A stretch of DNA of 64,000 nt from Streptomyces regalis. GTDB taxonomy: Bacteria; Actinomycetota; Actinomycetes; Streptomycetales; Streptomycetaceae. The DNA lies in the NCBI RefSeq assembly GCF_001509475.1, contig NZ_LLZG01000069.1, forward strand, positions 1-64,000, written 5' to 3'. How positions within the stretch are numbered: the first letter of the stretch is position 1; each line of letters starts with the position of its first letter. The position numbers and the translations under genes were made by a program. Positions 52,287 to 60,975 of this stretch are shown piece after piece. Below the pieces are notes generated by a model, which worked only from the letters and a program-made list of their open reading frames with translations, had not been told where the DNA came from and did no database searches.

Positions 52287-53476
52287 ATGGCGGTTTCCCT
52301 CGGGATGCGTATCTCGGGGCTGCTCGTCGCAGGGGCGGTGGCGGTTGCTGCCGCGGCCTTCACGAGTGACGGGGGTGTCACTGCGGACGGCAGAGGCGGC
52401 GGGGGCACGATCGTCACCGCCGGGCCCTCCGACGGCACGCGGAGGCTGCCGGCCGGTCCGCCGAGCAGTTCCCCTCCTCCGGTACGGCAGTCGCCGGACG
52501 GCCACTTCGGTGTGCCCGCGGTCACCAGCACGCCCCGCGCTCCCCAGGGCGGAACGGTGAGCGAGAGTCCGAGCCCCTCCTCCCCCAGCCCCTCCATGAG
52601 CAAGAAACTCCTCGAAGCCCCCGCCTGGCTCCCGCCCGGCCCCGACTCACCGAACGTCGACGGCACGCCGGACCCGGCGAGCGTGTACGACCTGCTCCGC
52701 TCCCCCACCGAGTGCCGGGCCGCACTGCATGCGATCCCCCGGACGCAGGCCGACTCGGAGTGGACGCTGCTGCGCGGGCTGGCCACCGCCTGCCTGGCCG
52801 TGCAGGGCGAGGGCGGCAGCTGGGGGCAGGCGGTCCGGGACCACGCCGCGCCGGCGGACAAGGCCGACACCTGCAAGGGCCGCGCCGCGTACGCCGTCCT
52901 AGGCTCTCTGCTCGACTTTCATCGGCGCCACCCCGGCGACATCGTGCGGTTGAAGCCCTCACCGAGCGGTACTCCCGCGGCGTGCGGCTACCGGATCGCC
53001 GGGGTGGACACGGGCGGCGACGGCGAGGCACGGCCCGGCGAGGCGATCGGGATCGAGCTGGCGGACACGTACGTCGACCACGCCGAGCTGCTGCGGGACG
53101 TGAGCGTGAGCGTCGGTGGACAGCAGGTGCCCGGGGTTCCCGTACTGACGTCGGAGTCGGGCGACCGGCTGGTGCTCTCCGTCGTCGTACCGGTGCTGGA
53201 GCCGGGCCAGGTCGACGTGACCGTACGGCACGCCGGCATCGAGATCCGTATGCCGACCGCGTTCACCGTCGCCGCGCCGGACATCGTGCAGGACCCGAAC
53301 CCGGCGCCGAGCGACCCTGGCGCGGCTACCGCCGCGTGGGCGCGACCAGCCACAACGAACCCGCAGACGCTCGACGACCCATCGCGGCACTCTCCGCGGC
53401 CCTTGACGGCGCTTCCCGCGGAGCGCACTTCACGGCCTCCACAGCGAATGCTCCCGCTCAGCCCACTCCCGGCTGA
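52287..53476 (+). CDS. Secreted protein of unknown function, 3' end uncertain
   Basis: The start at 52287 gives a Sec-like signal (MRISGLLVAGAVAVAAAAFT), a Pro/Ser-rich linker, a helical region with three Cys (TECRAALHAIPRT, LATACLAVQG, KADTCKGRAAY) and an Ig/IPT-like beta domain at about 215-335 (VSVSVGGQQVPGVPVLTSE). The in-frame reading stays open to 54047, antisense through the cytochrome gene, which is unlikely to be real. Shifting frame near 53315 gives a stop at 53476, a more natural convergent end. A frameshift (genuine or sequencing) or a low-complexity tail is possible. Function unknown. Confidence 0.5.
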
Positions 53477-54053
53477 CGGACCCCGTCCGCATCCCACGCC
53501 GCGCCTCCGGATCCCCCAGCGCCATGCCGATGTGCCCGGCGAGGACGATCCCGATGGTGAGGGCCAGCCAGTCGTGGACGAAGGTCGCACTCGTGCGCCA
53601 CACCAGCGGCGCGAGATGGGTGAACCACATCATGAGACCGGTGCCCAGCATCACCAGCGTCGCCCCGGCGATCCAGGCCGCATAGATCTTCTGCCCGGCG
53701 TTGAACTTCCCCGCCGGACGGGACGCGGCCCGCTTGTCGCGGCGGAAGGCGGCGCGCAGCCACACCCGGTCGTGCGAGCCGACGCGGTTGAGGAAGCGCA
53801 GGTCGGCGCGGAACGCGCGGGAGGCCAGGCCGGCCAGGACCGGCACGGGCAGGGCGAGGCCGGCCCACTCGTGGATGTGGACCACCAGCTCGCGGCGCCC
53901 GACGAGTTCGGCGAGCTGCGGGACGTACAGGCAGGCCGCGGTCACCACGCACACGCCCATCAGTGCGGCCGTCGTGCGGTGCACCCAGCGCTCGGCCCGG
54001 CTGAAGCGCCGGACGCCGGTGGACCGGCCGGGTGCGTCAACTCGTAGGCTCAT
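53430..54053 (-). CDS. Cytochrome b561-type membrane subunit
   Basis: A 207-aa integral membrane protein with four predicted helices. Candidate haem-ligating His are in RWVHRTTAALMG, VVHIHEWAGLALP, TFVHDWLALTIG and LAGHIGMALGD. The Gly/Trp pattern resembles formate dehydrogenase gamma or YedZ-like diheme subunits. The ATG at 54053 lies 17 bp inside the end of the molybdoenzyme gene, so the two are translationally coupled. It probably delivers quinol electrons to that enzyme. Confidence 0.82.
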   Translation of the reverse strand: MSLRVDAPGRSTGVRRFSRAERWVHRTTAALMGVCVVTAACLYVPQLAELVGRRELVVHIHEWAGLALPVPVLAGLASRAFRADLRFLNRVGSHDRVWLRAAFRRDKRAASRPAGKFNAGQKIYAAWIAGATLVMLGTGLMMWFTHLAPLVWRTSATFVHDWLALTIGIVLAGHIGMALGDPEARRGMRTGSVSREWAEREHSLWRP

Positions 54054-54795
54054 CGTCACGTCCGTTCGAGCGGCCGACCCAGGCGTCGACGTCGTAGCCC
54101 CGTTCCTCCCAGTAGCCGGGCCGTACGTCCTTGGTGACGGTGATGCCGGAGAGCCACTTGGCGGACTTGTAGAAGTACATGGGGGCCACATAGAGGCGTA
54201 CCGGGCCGCCGTGGCTGTGGCCCAGGTCTTTGTCCTGCATGCGCAGGGCGACCAGGACGTCCGCGCGGCGGGCCTGGTCGAGGGTGAGGCTCTCGGTGTA
54301 GGTGCCGTCGAAGCAGGTGAAGCGCACCGCCCCGGCCCCCTCGCGCACTCCCGCGGCGTCGAGCAGCCGGGACAGGCGCACGCCTTCGAACGGTGTGTCG
54401 GGGACCCGCCAGCCGGTGACGCACTGGACGTCGCGCACCATCCGGGTCTGCGGCAGGGCGCGCAGGTCGGCGAGCGTGTAGGTGCGGGGGCGGTCGACCA
54501 GGCCGTCGACCGTGAGGCGGTAGGTGGTGGCGTTCTTGTGGGGTACGGAGGTGGCGACCGAGTAGTAGCGGAAGCCGCCGCCATTGGGGAGCAGGCCCGT
54601 CAGGCCGGTGGGGTCCTTGTCGGAGGCGCTCGCGAGGAACGACTCCAGGCCGCGCTGCAGCGTCGGCGCGGTGACCACGCCGAGGGCGCCCAGGCCCAGG
54701 GTGCCGAGGAAGACGCGGCGGCCGATGGGCTTGCCCTTTTCCTCGGCCTTCTCCTCGCCCTTCGCTTCGGAGGCTTCGGGCTGTTCGGGATTCAC
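54037..54795 (-). CDS. Tat-exported sulfite-oxidase-family molybdoenzyme (YedY/MsrP-like)
   Basis: A 252-aa molybdopterin-dependent oxidoreductase. A charged leader is followed by a twin-arginine signal (GRRVFLGTLGLGALG). The fold's key Cys, the Mo ligand, is in VRDVQCVTGWRVPDTPFEGV. Further typical segments are ADVLVALRMQDKDLGHSHGG and VRLYVAPMYFYKSAKWLSGI. The GTG at 54795 fits the signal peptide position. Paired with a b-type cytochrome, it resembles MsrPQ/YedYZ, which repairs oxidised envelope methionines; the substrate here is inferred only from that analogy. Confidence 0.87.
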   Translation of the reverse strand: MNPEQPEASEAKGEEKAEEKGKPIGRRVFLGTLGLGALGVVTAPTLQRGLESFLASASDKDPTGLTGLLPNGGGFRYYSVATSVPHKNATTYRLTVDGLVDRPRTYTLADLRALPQTRMVRDVQCVTGWRVPDTPFEGVRLSRLLDAAGVREGAGAVRFTCFDGTYTESLTLDQARRADVLVALRMQDKDLGHSHGGPVRLYVAPMYFYKSAKWLSGITVTKDVRPGYWEERGYDVDAWVGRSNGRDDEPTS

Positions 54796-54869
54796 CTGTC
54801 CATTCGAACACCCGCGACCCGGGCGGGACCAGGAATCGCGGGTGCTCGTCAGGGTTCCGTAATCACTTC

Positions 54870-56426
54870 TTACGTCTGCCAGGTCGCCTCCGTCGCCGCC
54901 TTCTCCAGCTGGAACGCCTCGTTGCCGAGCCCGATGCGGGCGTGCTTCTCGGGGGCGCGGGAGCGCAGGAGCAGGCCCTGGATCAGGCCGACGGCCAGGG
55001 CGAGGGCGATGACGGCGGGAAGGGCCCAGCTCAGGGTCGAGCCCGGGCCCGCCCCGATGAGGACGTCGAAGTCCTTGACGGTGTAGACGACGATGAAGGC
55101 CAGCGCGAGGACGGCGAGCGCGGAGGCGGCCAGCCGCCAGAACTGGGCGGCGACGGCGCCACGGCGCACGAAGAAGACGATGACCGAGACCGAGGCCGCG
55201 GCCATGAGGGCGGCGACGCCCAGCGCGCCGAGGCTGCCCATCCAGGTGAACAGGTGCAGGACCGGCGCGGTCGGGTCGCCGGCGGGCTTGTCGTCGGTGA
55301 GCGCGAAGGCGGCGACGATCACGAGCGAGATCACGGTCTGCAGCAGCGAACCCGTGCCGGGGGCGCCGCTCGCGCCGCTGGTGCGGCCGAAGGTGGCGGG
55401 CAGCAGTCCCTCGCGGCCCATGGCGAAGGCGTAGCGGGCGACGACGTTGTGGAAGCTGAGCATCGCCGCGAACATGCCGGTGACGAACAGCACGTGCAGG
55501 ACGTCGGTGAACCCGGAGCCGAGCAGGTCCTCGGTGAGGAAGAACAGCAGCCCGGCGCTCTGCTCCTGCGCGGTGCCGACGATCGCCGAGGGTCCGGCGG
55601 CGACGGTGTACGCCCAGCAGCTGATCGTGTAGAAGACGGCGATGCCGCCGACGGCCAGGAACATCACGCGGGGCACGAGGACGTGCGGGCGGCTGGTCTC
55701 CTCGGCGTAGACGGGGGCCTGCTCGAAACCGAGGAAGGCGGCGACGCAGAAGCACAGGGCGGTGCCGATGCCCGCGCCGGTGAGCGTGTCCGGGTTGAAG
55801 GCGTGCAGCGACAGGCCTTCCTTGCCAGGGTCGGCGAGCGCGGCGACGTCGAAGACGACCACGAGGGCGACCTCGATGATCAGCAGAACGCCGAGCACGC
55901 GCGCGTTGAGGTCGATCTTCAGCCAGCCGAGGGCGCCGACGACGAGCACGGCCAGGAGTGCGGGTATCCACCAGGCGATTTCGGTGTCGAGGTAGGTGGC
56001 GAACAGCCCGGAGACCTCGAAGCCAAAGATGCCGTAGATGCCGACCTGGAGCGCGTTGTAGGCGACGAGCGCGACCATCGCGGCGCCGGCGCCGGCCGTG
56101 CCGCCGAGGCCACGGGAGATGTACGCGTAGAAGGCGCCGGCGTTGTGGACGTGGCGGCTCATCTCGGCATACCCGACGCTGAAGAGCGCGAGGACGAGGC
56201 CGAGGATCACAAAGAGCAGCGGCTGCCCGAGGACACCCATCACTCCGAAAGTCGTGGGCATGACACCCGCGACCACCATGAGGGGTGCCGTGGCCGCGAG
56301 CACGGACAGCAGCAGGCCCGTCGTGCCCAGCCGGTCGGCGCGCAGGGCGCGGTCCTGCCCCTTGAACGTACTGATGCCGCCGCTGTCGGCGGTGGCGCTG
56401 CTCGTGCGGGAACTGCCCGTGGTCAT
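54870..56426 (-). CDS. APC-family amino acid/amine permease
   Basis: A 518-aa transporter with about 12 membrane helices. The APC signature near TM1 is TGLLLSVLAATAPLMVVAGV; the TM6-type segment is ALCFCVAAFLGFEQAPVYAE, with YAEETSRPHVLVPRV after it. The ATG at 56426 has AAGGACGG about 6 bp upstream. No enzyme genes nearby betray the substrate. Confidence 0.9.
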   Translation of the reverse strand: MTTGSSRTSSATADSGGISTFKGQDRALRADRLGTTGLLLSVLAATAPLMVVAGVMPTTFGVMGVLGQPLLFVILGLVLALFSVGYAEMSRHVHNAGAFYAYISRGLGGTAGAGAAMVALVAYNALQVGIYGIFGFEVSGLFATYLDTEIAWWIPALLAVLVVGALGWLKIDLNARVLGVLLIIEVALVVVFDVAALADPGKEGLSLHAFNPDTLTGAGIGTALCFCVAAFLGFEQAPVYAEETSRPHVLVPRVMFLAVGGIAVFYTISCWAYTVAAGPSAIVGTAQEQSAGLLFFLTEDLLGSGFTDVLHVLFVTGMFAAMLSFHNVVARYAFAMGREGLLPATFGRTSGASGAPGTGSLLQTVISLVIVAAFALTDDKPAGDPTAPVLHLFTWMGSLGALGVAALMAAASVSVIVFFVRRGAVAAQFWRLAASALAVLALAFIVVYTVKDFDVLIGAGPGSTLSWALPAVIALALAVGLIQGLLLRSRAPEKHARIGLGNEAFQLEKAATEATWQT

Positions 56427-56462
56427 CGGGGACCGTCCTTGGGTCGACTGCGGTTGGGGGCG

Positions 56463-57452
56463 TTACGCCGTGCCGAGCGCGGTGGCGCGTGCGGCACGGA
56501 AGGCGGGATACGGATCGAGGTCCGGGTACGACCAGGGCGACGGCGTGGCGTGCTCACCGATGCGGTGGAACAGGGCGGCCGCCTCGGCACTGCGGCCCTC
56601 GCAGACCTTGGCGTGGGCGAGGAAGTTCAGGTCGATGAGGCGGCGCGGGTGCCCTTCCTGCTCCCACTCCAGCCACCAGTCGAAGGCGGCCCGCATCACC
56701 TGCCGGGCCCGGCGGCCGGTCCAGTGCCCGGAGGCGGCCGTGTCGTGGGGCTCATGTCCGGCCGCAGCGAGGACGCGGTAGCGCTCGGTGTGGGCGATGA
56801 CCGGGAGGATGGCGAGCGGGGAGTCGGCGGGGGCCTGCTCGGCGGCCTCGTTGGCGAAGTCGTACACCTCGTGGAGCGGGTCGGGACCGGCGCCGGGGCG
56901 GCGCTCGGCGAGCCGGGCGACCATCAGGTGATGGGCGTGGTGGTGGTCGGCGTACCGGGCGCGGACCTCGGCGAAGAGGCGGCGCACCTCGTCCTCGGCG
57001 CCCAGGGTGCTCTCCAGCATGAGCAGACCGAGCCAGGGGGTGGGGTCGGCGGGGACGAGCGCGGCGGCGGCGTGGCAGGACTCGCGGGCGCGGACCGGTT
57101 TCTCCTTGCCGCGTAACGCGCGCCGGACCAGAGCGAGGGCGAGCAGGACGGCGGCGTCGGCGGAGTCGGGTTCGGCGAGCAGCCAGTCGCGGGCCCAGGG
57201 GGCGCAGTGCGGCTCCTGGGCGAGGACGGTGACGCGGTGCCCTCTGCGGTCCCAGTCGTCGCCGGTCCGGGCGAGCAGCGAGCGGGCCGTCTGCCATCTG
57301 CCCTGGGCCAATGCCGTGCGGGCCGTGGCGAGCTCGGCGTCGTCGAGGGCCGCGTCGAAGGCGTGGGTTGCGCGCTTTCGGCCGCGGCCGAGGGGTGGCG
57401 GGGGTGGGGGCACCGTTTTGGGTTCTGTTGGGGGGAGAGTGTGGACAGTCAT
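56463..57452 (-). CDS. TPR-like helical protein of unknown function
   Basis: A 329-aa cytoplasmic protein. After a Pro-rich start it consists of helical repeats resembling TPRs (ELATARTALAQGRWQTARSL, DSADAAVLLALALVRRALRG, AAALVPADPTPWLGLLMLES). The ATG at 57452 has no strong ribosome-binding site; GTG 57467 is an alternative start. It is 36 bp upstream of the permease gene on the same strand, possibly one transcript. I do not recognise the family. Confidence 0.72.
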   Translation of the reverse strand: MTVHTLPPTEPKTVPPPPPPLGRGRKRATHAFDAALDDAELATARTALAQGRWQTARSLLARTGDDWDRRGHRVTVLAQEPHCAPWARDWLLAEPDSADAAVLLALALVRRALRGKEKPVRARESCHAAAALVPADPTPWLGLLMLESTLGAEDEVRRLFAEVRARYADHHHAHHLMVARLAERRPGAGPDPLHEVYDFANEAAEQAPADSPLAILPVIAHTERYRVLAAAGHEPHDTAASGHWTGRRARQVMRAAFDWWLEWEQEGHPRRLIDLNFLAHAKVCEGRSAEAAALFHRIGEHATPSPWSYPDLDPYPAFRAARATALGTA

Positions 57453-57716
57453 CAACCGATCACTCACAGCAAATCCGCAGCCAACGGTTCGCGTCAAGGG
57501 CTGCTGACGCGTTACACGCGTCAAGTGCCGTTACTCGTGGGACAGTTGCGACACCGCCATGGCCCGTAATGCCCGATTTGTTCGAAGGATGTGGCGTGCG
57601 TCATGGCGTCGCCGCCGTCCGCATCGGAGGATTGCGGGACGCGCATGCCGGGCTCTGGGCCGCGACAGTCGGCCCTCACGCACCCCGTCCGCCCGGCAGG
57701 ATTCGAGGTACGCAGC

Positions 57717-58613
57717 GTGTCGCTTCAGATTCTGATACTTGCCGTGAGCGCTGCATGCTGCCTGGGCTTCGGCTTCGTACTGCAGCAGAACGCGGCCCAG
57801 AAGGCGCCACTGAGCGACTTTCTCTCGCCCCGGATCCTCCTCGACCTGATGAAGGTGCCGCGCTGGCTGGGCGGCATCGGGCTCATGGTGGTCGGCATGG
57901 CGCTGGGCGCGATGGCACTGGGCCAGGGCGAGATCTCCCTGGTGGAGCCGCTGCTGGCGACGAACCTGCTGTTCGCGCTCATGCTCTCCCGCCGCCAGAC
58001 CAAGCGGCCACTGGGCCGCCAGGGCTGGTCGGGCCTCGCCCTGCTCGCGGGCGGAGTGACGGCGTTCATCGTCGCCGGACAGCCACAGGGCGGAACGGCG
58101 ACCAGCGACCCGCTCCGGCACTGGCTGATCATCGGCGTCATGATCGGGCTGGCCCTGCTGCTCACGGCCTACGCCAAGCGCTCGCGGCTCAGCTCGGGTC
58201 CGGCGCTGCTGGCGACGGCCGCCGGTCTGCTGTACGGCGTGCAGGACGCGCTGACGCGGGTGACCGGTCAGCGTTTCGCCGAGGGCGGCATGGCGGAGGT
58301 CCTGACCGGCTGGCAGCCGTACGCCGTGGTGGCGCTCGGCCTCACCGGCCTGATCCTGGTCCAGAGCGCGTTCGAGACGGCATCCCTGCGCATGTCCCTG
58401 CCCGCCCTGACCGCGGCCCAGCCCCTCGCCGGCATCGCCTGCGGCGTCGGCTTCCTCGGCGACCGGCTCCGCACCGACGCGGGGGCACTGGCCTGGGAGG
58501 CAGCCGGACTCGCCGGCATCGTGGTGGGCATCATCCTGCTCGGCATGCACCCGGCGATGCCCTGCGGAACGAAGCAGCCGGAACGCACACCGGCACTGCA
58601 GACGGCGGGCTGA
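57717..58613 (+). CDS. DMT-superfamily (EamA-like) membrane protein
   Basis: A 298-aa protein with about ten membrane helices in two halves, as in drug/metabolite transporters. It begins MSLQILILAVSAACCLGFGF and has LGGIGLMVVGMALGAMALGQ, and ETASLRMSLPALTAAQPLAG in the second half. The GTG at 57717 has GAGG 8 bp upstream; the open frame before it is not hydrophobic and probably non-coding. Substrate unknown. It is followed directly by the tandem repeat array. Confidence 0.82.
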   Translation: MSLQILILAVSAACCLGFGFVLQQNAAQKAPLSDFLSPRILLDLMKVPRWLGGIGLMVVGMALGAMALGQGEISLVEPLLATNLLFALMLSRRQTKRPLGRQGWSGLALLAGGVTAFIVAGQPQGGTATSDPLRHWLIIGVMIGLALLLTAYAKRSRLSSGPALLATAAGLLYGVQDALTRVTGQRFAEGGMAEVLTGWQPYAVVALGLTGLILVQSAFETASLRMSLPALTAAQPLAGIACGVGFLGDRLRTDAGALAWEAAGLAGIVVGIILLGMHPAMPCGTKQPERTPALQTAG

Positions 58614-58633
58614 CGGGGCCGGTCGGGCGGAAG

Positions 58634-58891
58634 CGCCGGACGGGGACGCGACAGGCACGGGCCGGTAAGACGGAGACGCCGGACGGGGACGCGACAGGCA
58701 CGGGCCGGTAAGACGGAGACGCCGGACGGGGAGTAAGACGGAGACGCCGGACGGGGACGCGACAGGCACGGGCCGGTAAGACGGAAGCGCCGGACGGGGA
58801 CGCGACAGGCACGGGCCGGTAAGGCGAAGGCGCCGGACGGGGACGCGACAGGCACGGGCCGGTAAGACGGAAGCGCCGGACGGGGACGAGC
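58634..58891. repeat. 43-bp tandem repeat array (minisatellite)
   Basis: Units begin with CGCCGGACGGGGACG at 58634, 58677, 58720, 58745, 58788, 58831 and 58874. Spacing is exactly 43 bp except for the third unit, which is 25 bp through loss of 18 internal bases. The last unit is partial. Copies are nearly identical, varying mainly at the AAGACGGAGA/AAGACGGAAG end. The period is not a multiple of three and the array follows a stop codon, so it is non-coding. Confidence 0.93.
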
Positions 58892-59610
58892 CGGTGTGGA
58901 CGGGAAGCAGCCGCAGGGGGACCAGCCGACGCGGGCCGGAAACAGCCGCACGCGAACCAACCTACGCAGGCCGGAAACAGCCGGCCCGGACAAATACCGA
59001 CCGGCTTGGAAGGGCGCGGCTGATTCGAGCAGTCACCCCTCCAGAGACGTACCGGCCGCCCCCCGGCCTGAAGCAGCCGGCCTGGACCGGCAGCAGATCA
59101 CGCGCATCACGGCCGACCAGGGGCGGATACGGGCCGCGCATGGACGGGCCGACGCGGAGAGGCGCGCGCCGAGGCGGGAAAGCAGCGTCGGCTCGGACAA
59201 TACGGCCCCTCGGCGCACCCGCTGCGGGCATGCGGGGAGCGGACGGCGCGCGAGCAGTGGTGTGGATCAGCGTCGGCGGGGGCAGCGACTTGTCCGGGCA
59301 GTCGCACGTCGGCGCGGGCGCGGACCCGGGGTTGACCGGACGGAAAGCAGACCCGCGCGGGCAGAGATCTCCGCGCCGCGACACACGGACCGGCCGACGC
59401 GGACACGCTCAGGCCGGCACGGCAGGCACCGACGGCTCGGACAGATGCCTCTCCCTACCCCCAGCAAGCACACCATCGAGGCAGGCGGTAGCGACAGTCG
59501 GCGGGTGCGCGCAGGGGTGGCTGGGCGGGGGGGGCGGACCGGTCCGGCGCGGGCGGAGCGCTGCGGGGTGCGTCGGGCCCGTTTGGGTGGGCCCCTGCTT
59601 GGATGGGCCC
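58892..59610. other. Gene-poor stretch after the repeat array
   Basis: About 720 bp. Long frames exist on both strands, but composition and residue content (Arg/Ala/Gly-rich) look non-coding. Short degenerate repeats occur, for example GGCCGGAAACAGCCG twice near 58948 and 58969 with related AGCCGGCC motifs to about 59090. Nothing else recognisable; it must include the Nudix gene promoter. Confidence 0.55.
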
Positions 59611-60138
59611 ATGAGCGCTGCTGACGAGATTCTCGACATCGTCGACGAACACGACCAGGTCATCGGGCAGTCCCCCCGCGGCGAGGCCTACGCCAAGGGG
59701 CTGCGTCATCGTGCGGTCTTCATCGAGGCCCGGGATGCCCAGGGCCGCCTCTTCGTGCACCGCCGTACGCCCACCAAGCTGGTGTTCCCCTCGCGGTACG
59801 ACATGTTCGTCGGCGGCGTGGTCGGCGCGGGTGAGTCCTACGAAGAAGCCGCGCTGCGTGAGGCCGAGGAGGAGCTCGGCGTGAGCGGCCTGCCCCGACC
59901 GTCGTTCCTGTTCAAGTTCCTTTACGACGACGGCGCCGGGCAGACCTGGTGGTCGGCGGTGTACGAGGTGCGCTGCGAGCTGCCCGTGAGCCCGCAGGTG
60001 GAGGAGGTCGCCTGGCACGACTTCCTGCCCGAGACCGAGGTGGAGCGGCGGCTGACGGAGTGGGCGTGGGTGCCGGACGGGCTGGCGGCCTACGAGCGGC
60101 TCAGGGCCTACCGGGCGAACGGCGGGGCGGCCGGCTGA
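59611..60138 (+). CDS. Nudix hydrolase
   Basis: A 175-aa Nudix enzyme. The Nudix box spans residues 69-91 (Gly69, Glu75, then REAEEELGV with Arg83, Glu84, Glu87 and Glu88). The N-terminal DEILDIVDEHDQVIGQSPRG and HRRTPTKLVFPSRYD resemble the YfcD/isopentenyl-diphosphate-isomerase-like branch. The ATG at 59611 is 7-8 nt after TTGGAT with no Shine-Dalgarno, so the message may be leaderless. Substrate (a nucleoside diphosphate derivative) unknown. Confidence 0.88.
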   Translation: MSAADEILDIVDEHDQVIGQSPRGEAYAKGLRHRAVFIEARDAQGRLFVHRRTPTKLVFPSRYDMFVGGVVGAGESYEEAALREAEEELGVSGLPRPSFLFKFLYDDGAGQTWWSAVYEVRCELPVSPQVEEVAWHDFLPETEVERRLTEWAWVPDGLAAYERLRAYRANGGAAG

Positions 60139-60202
60139 TCCACCCGTTGAGCGACCGGCAGTGCCGGCGGCACTGGCAACGCCCCCCGGCAGCCGCCCGG
60201 AT

Positions 60203-60607
60203 ATGGTCGTGCATGTGATCGAGTTCGTACGGAACGTCCGGCTGTGGTTCGCGCCGCAGCAGATCCGGCAGGAGGGCAGCACCCCCGACTACCGGTTCTC
60301 GCTGGCGAACGAGCGCACCTTCCTGGCCTGGCTGCGTACCGCGCTCGCGCTGATCGGCGGCGGCTTCGCGGTGGACCAGTTCCTGCCGGACCTGCGGTGG
60401 GGCTGGCGCGTGGGGCTGGCGCTGGCGTTGCTCGCGGCCGGTGTGCTGTGTTCGCTGCGCGCGGTCAATCACTGGGTGCGCTGCGAGCGGGCGATGCGCA
60501 GGGGCGAGGACCTGCCGGTGTCGCGGTTCCCGGCGGTGCTGAGCATCGTGGTCGCGGTCGTGGCCGTCGCCATGGTCGTTGTCGTGCTCGTGGGGTGGGA
60601 AGGGTGA
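60203..60607 (+). CDS. DUF202 (YidH-like) membrane protein
   Basis: A 134-aa protein with three membrane helices. The DUF202 signature is FSLANERTFLAWLRTALALI, followed by helices near 76-98 and 110-132. The start is ATG 60203 or GTG 60215. Its stop overlaps the next start (GTGA), so it is coupled to a second, diverged DUF202 gene; such pairs are common in actinobacteria. Function unknown. Confidence 0.83.
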   Translation: MVVHVIEFVRNVRLWFAPQQIRQEGSTPDYRFSLANERTFLAWLRTALALIGGGFAVDQFLPDLRWGWRVGLALALLAAGVLCSLRAVNHWVRCERAMRRGEDLPVSRFPAVLSIVVAVVAVAMVVVVLVGWEG

Positions 60608-60933
60608 GCCCGGGGGCAGTCACGGAACCGGTGCGGGATCCGGGGCTGCAGCCCGAGCGGACGCGCCTGGCGTGGCGCCGTACGACACTGTCCGGCACCG
60701 TGGCCGCCGTACTCGCCGTGAAGACCGCGCTGCACGGCCAGGTCTCGGTGGTCGGCATCGTCGTATGCGCCCTGTGTTTCGGGCTGTGGCTGGGCTTCCT
60801 GGCCCTCGCACACCGCCGCATCCGCGTCCTCGCCGCCTCGGCCGAACCCGGAGCACTCGCCCCCCGGCATGCCACGGCCACGGTCCTGCTCACCGTGGCC
60901 CTGGCCGTGTGCGGTGCCGCCCTCGTCCTCTGA
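60604..60933 (+). CDS. DUF202 membrane protein, second copy
   Basis: A 109-aa three-helix protein with the family motif LQPERTRLAWRRTTLSGTVA. The GTG at 60604 overlaps the preceding stop; GGAAGG lies just upstream. It probably forms a hetero-complex with its neighbour. Function unknown. Confidence 0.83.
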   Translation: MSPGAVTEPVRDPGLQPERTRLAWRRTTLSGTVAAVLAVKTALHGQVSVVGIVVCALCFGLWLGFLALAHRRIRVLAASAEPGALAPRHATATVLLTVALAVCGAALVL

Positions 60934-60975
60934 GGCCGGCCGGCCCTGGACTGCCTCATTGCCCCTACCGCCTGG

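Noticed and set aside
58634..58891. 43-bp repeats as a possible CRISPR array
   Set aside because: Copies are directly adjacent with no unique spacers and no cas genes are present; it is a simple tandem repeat.
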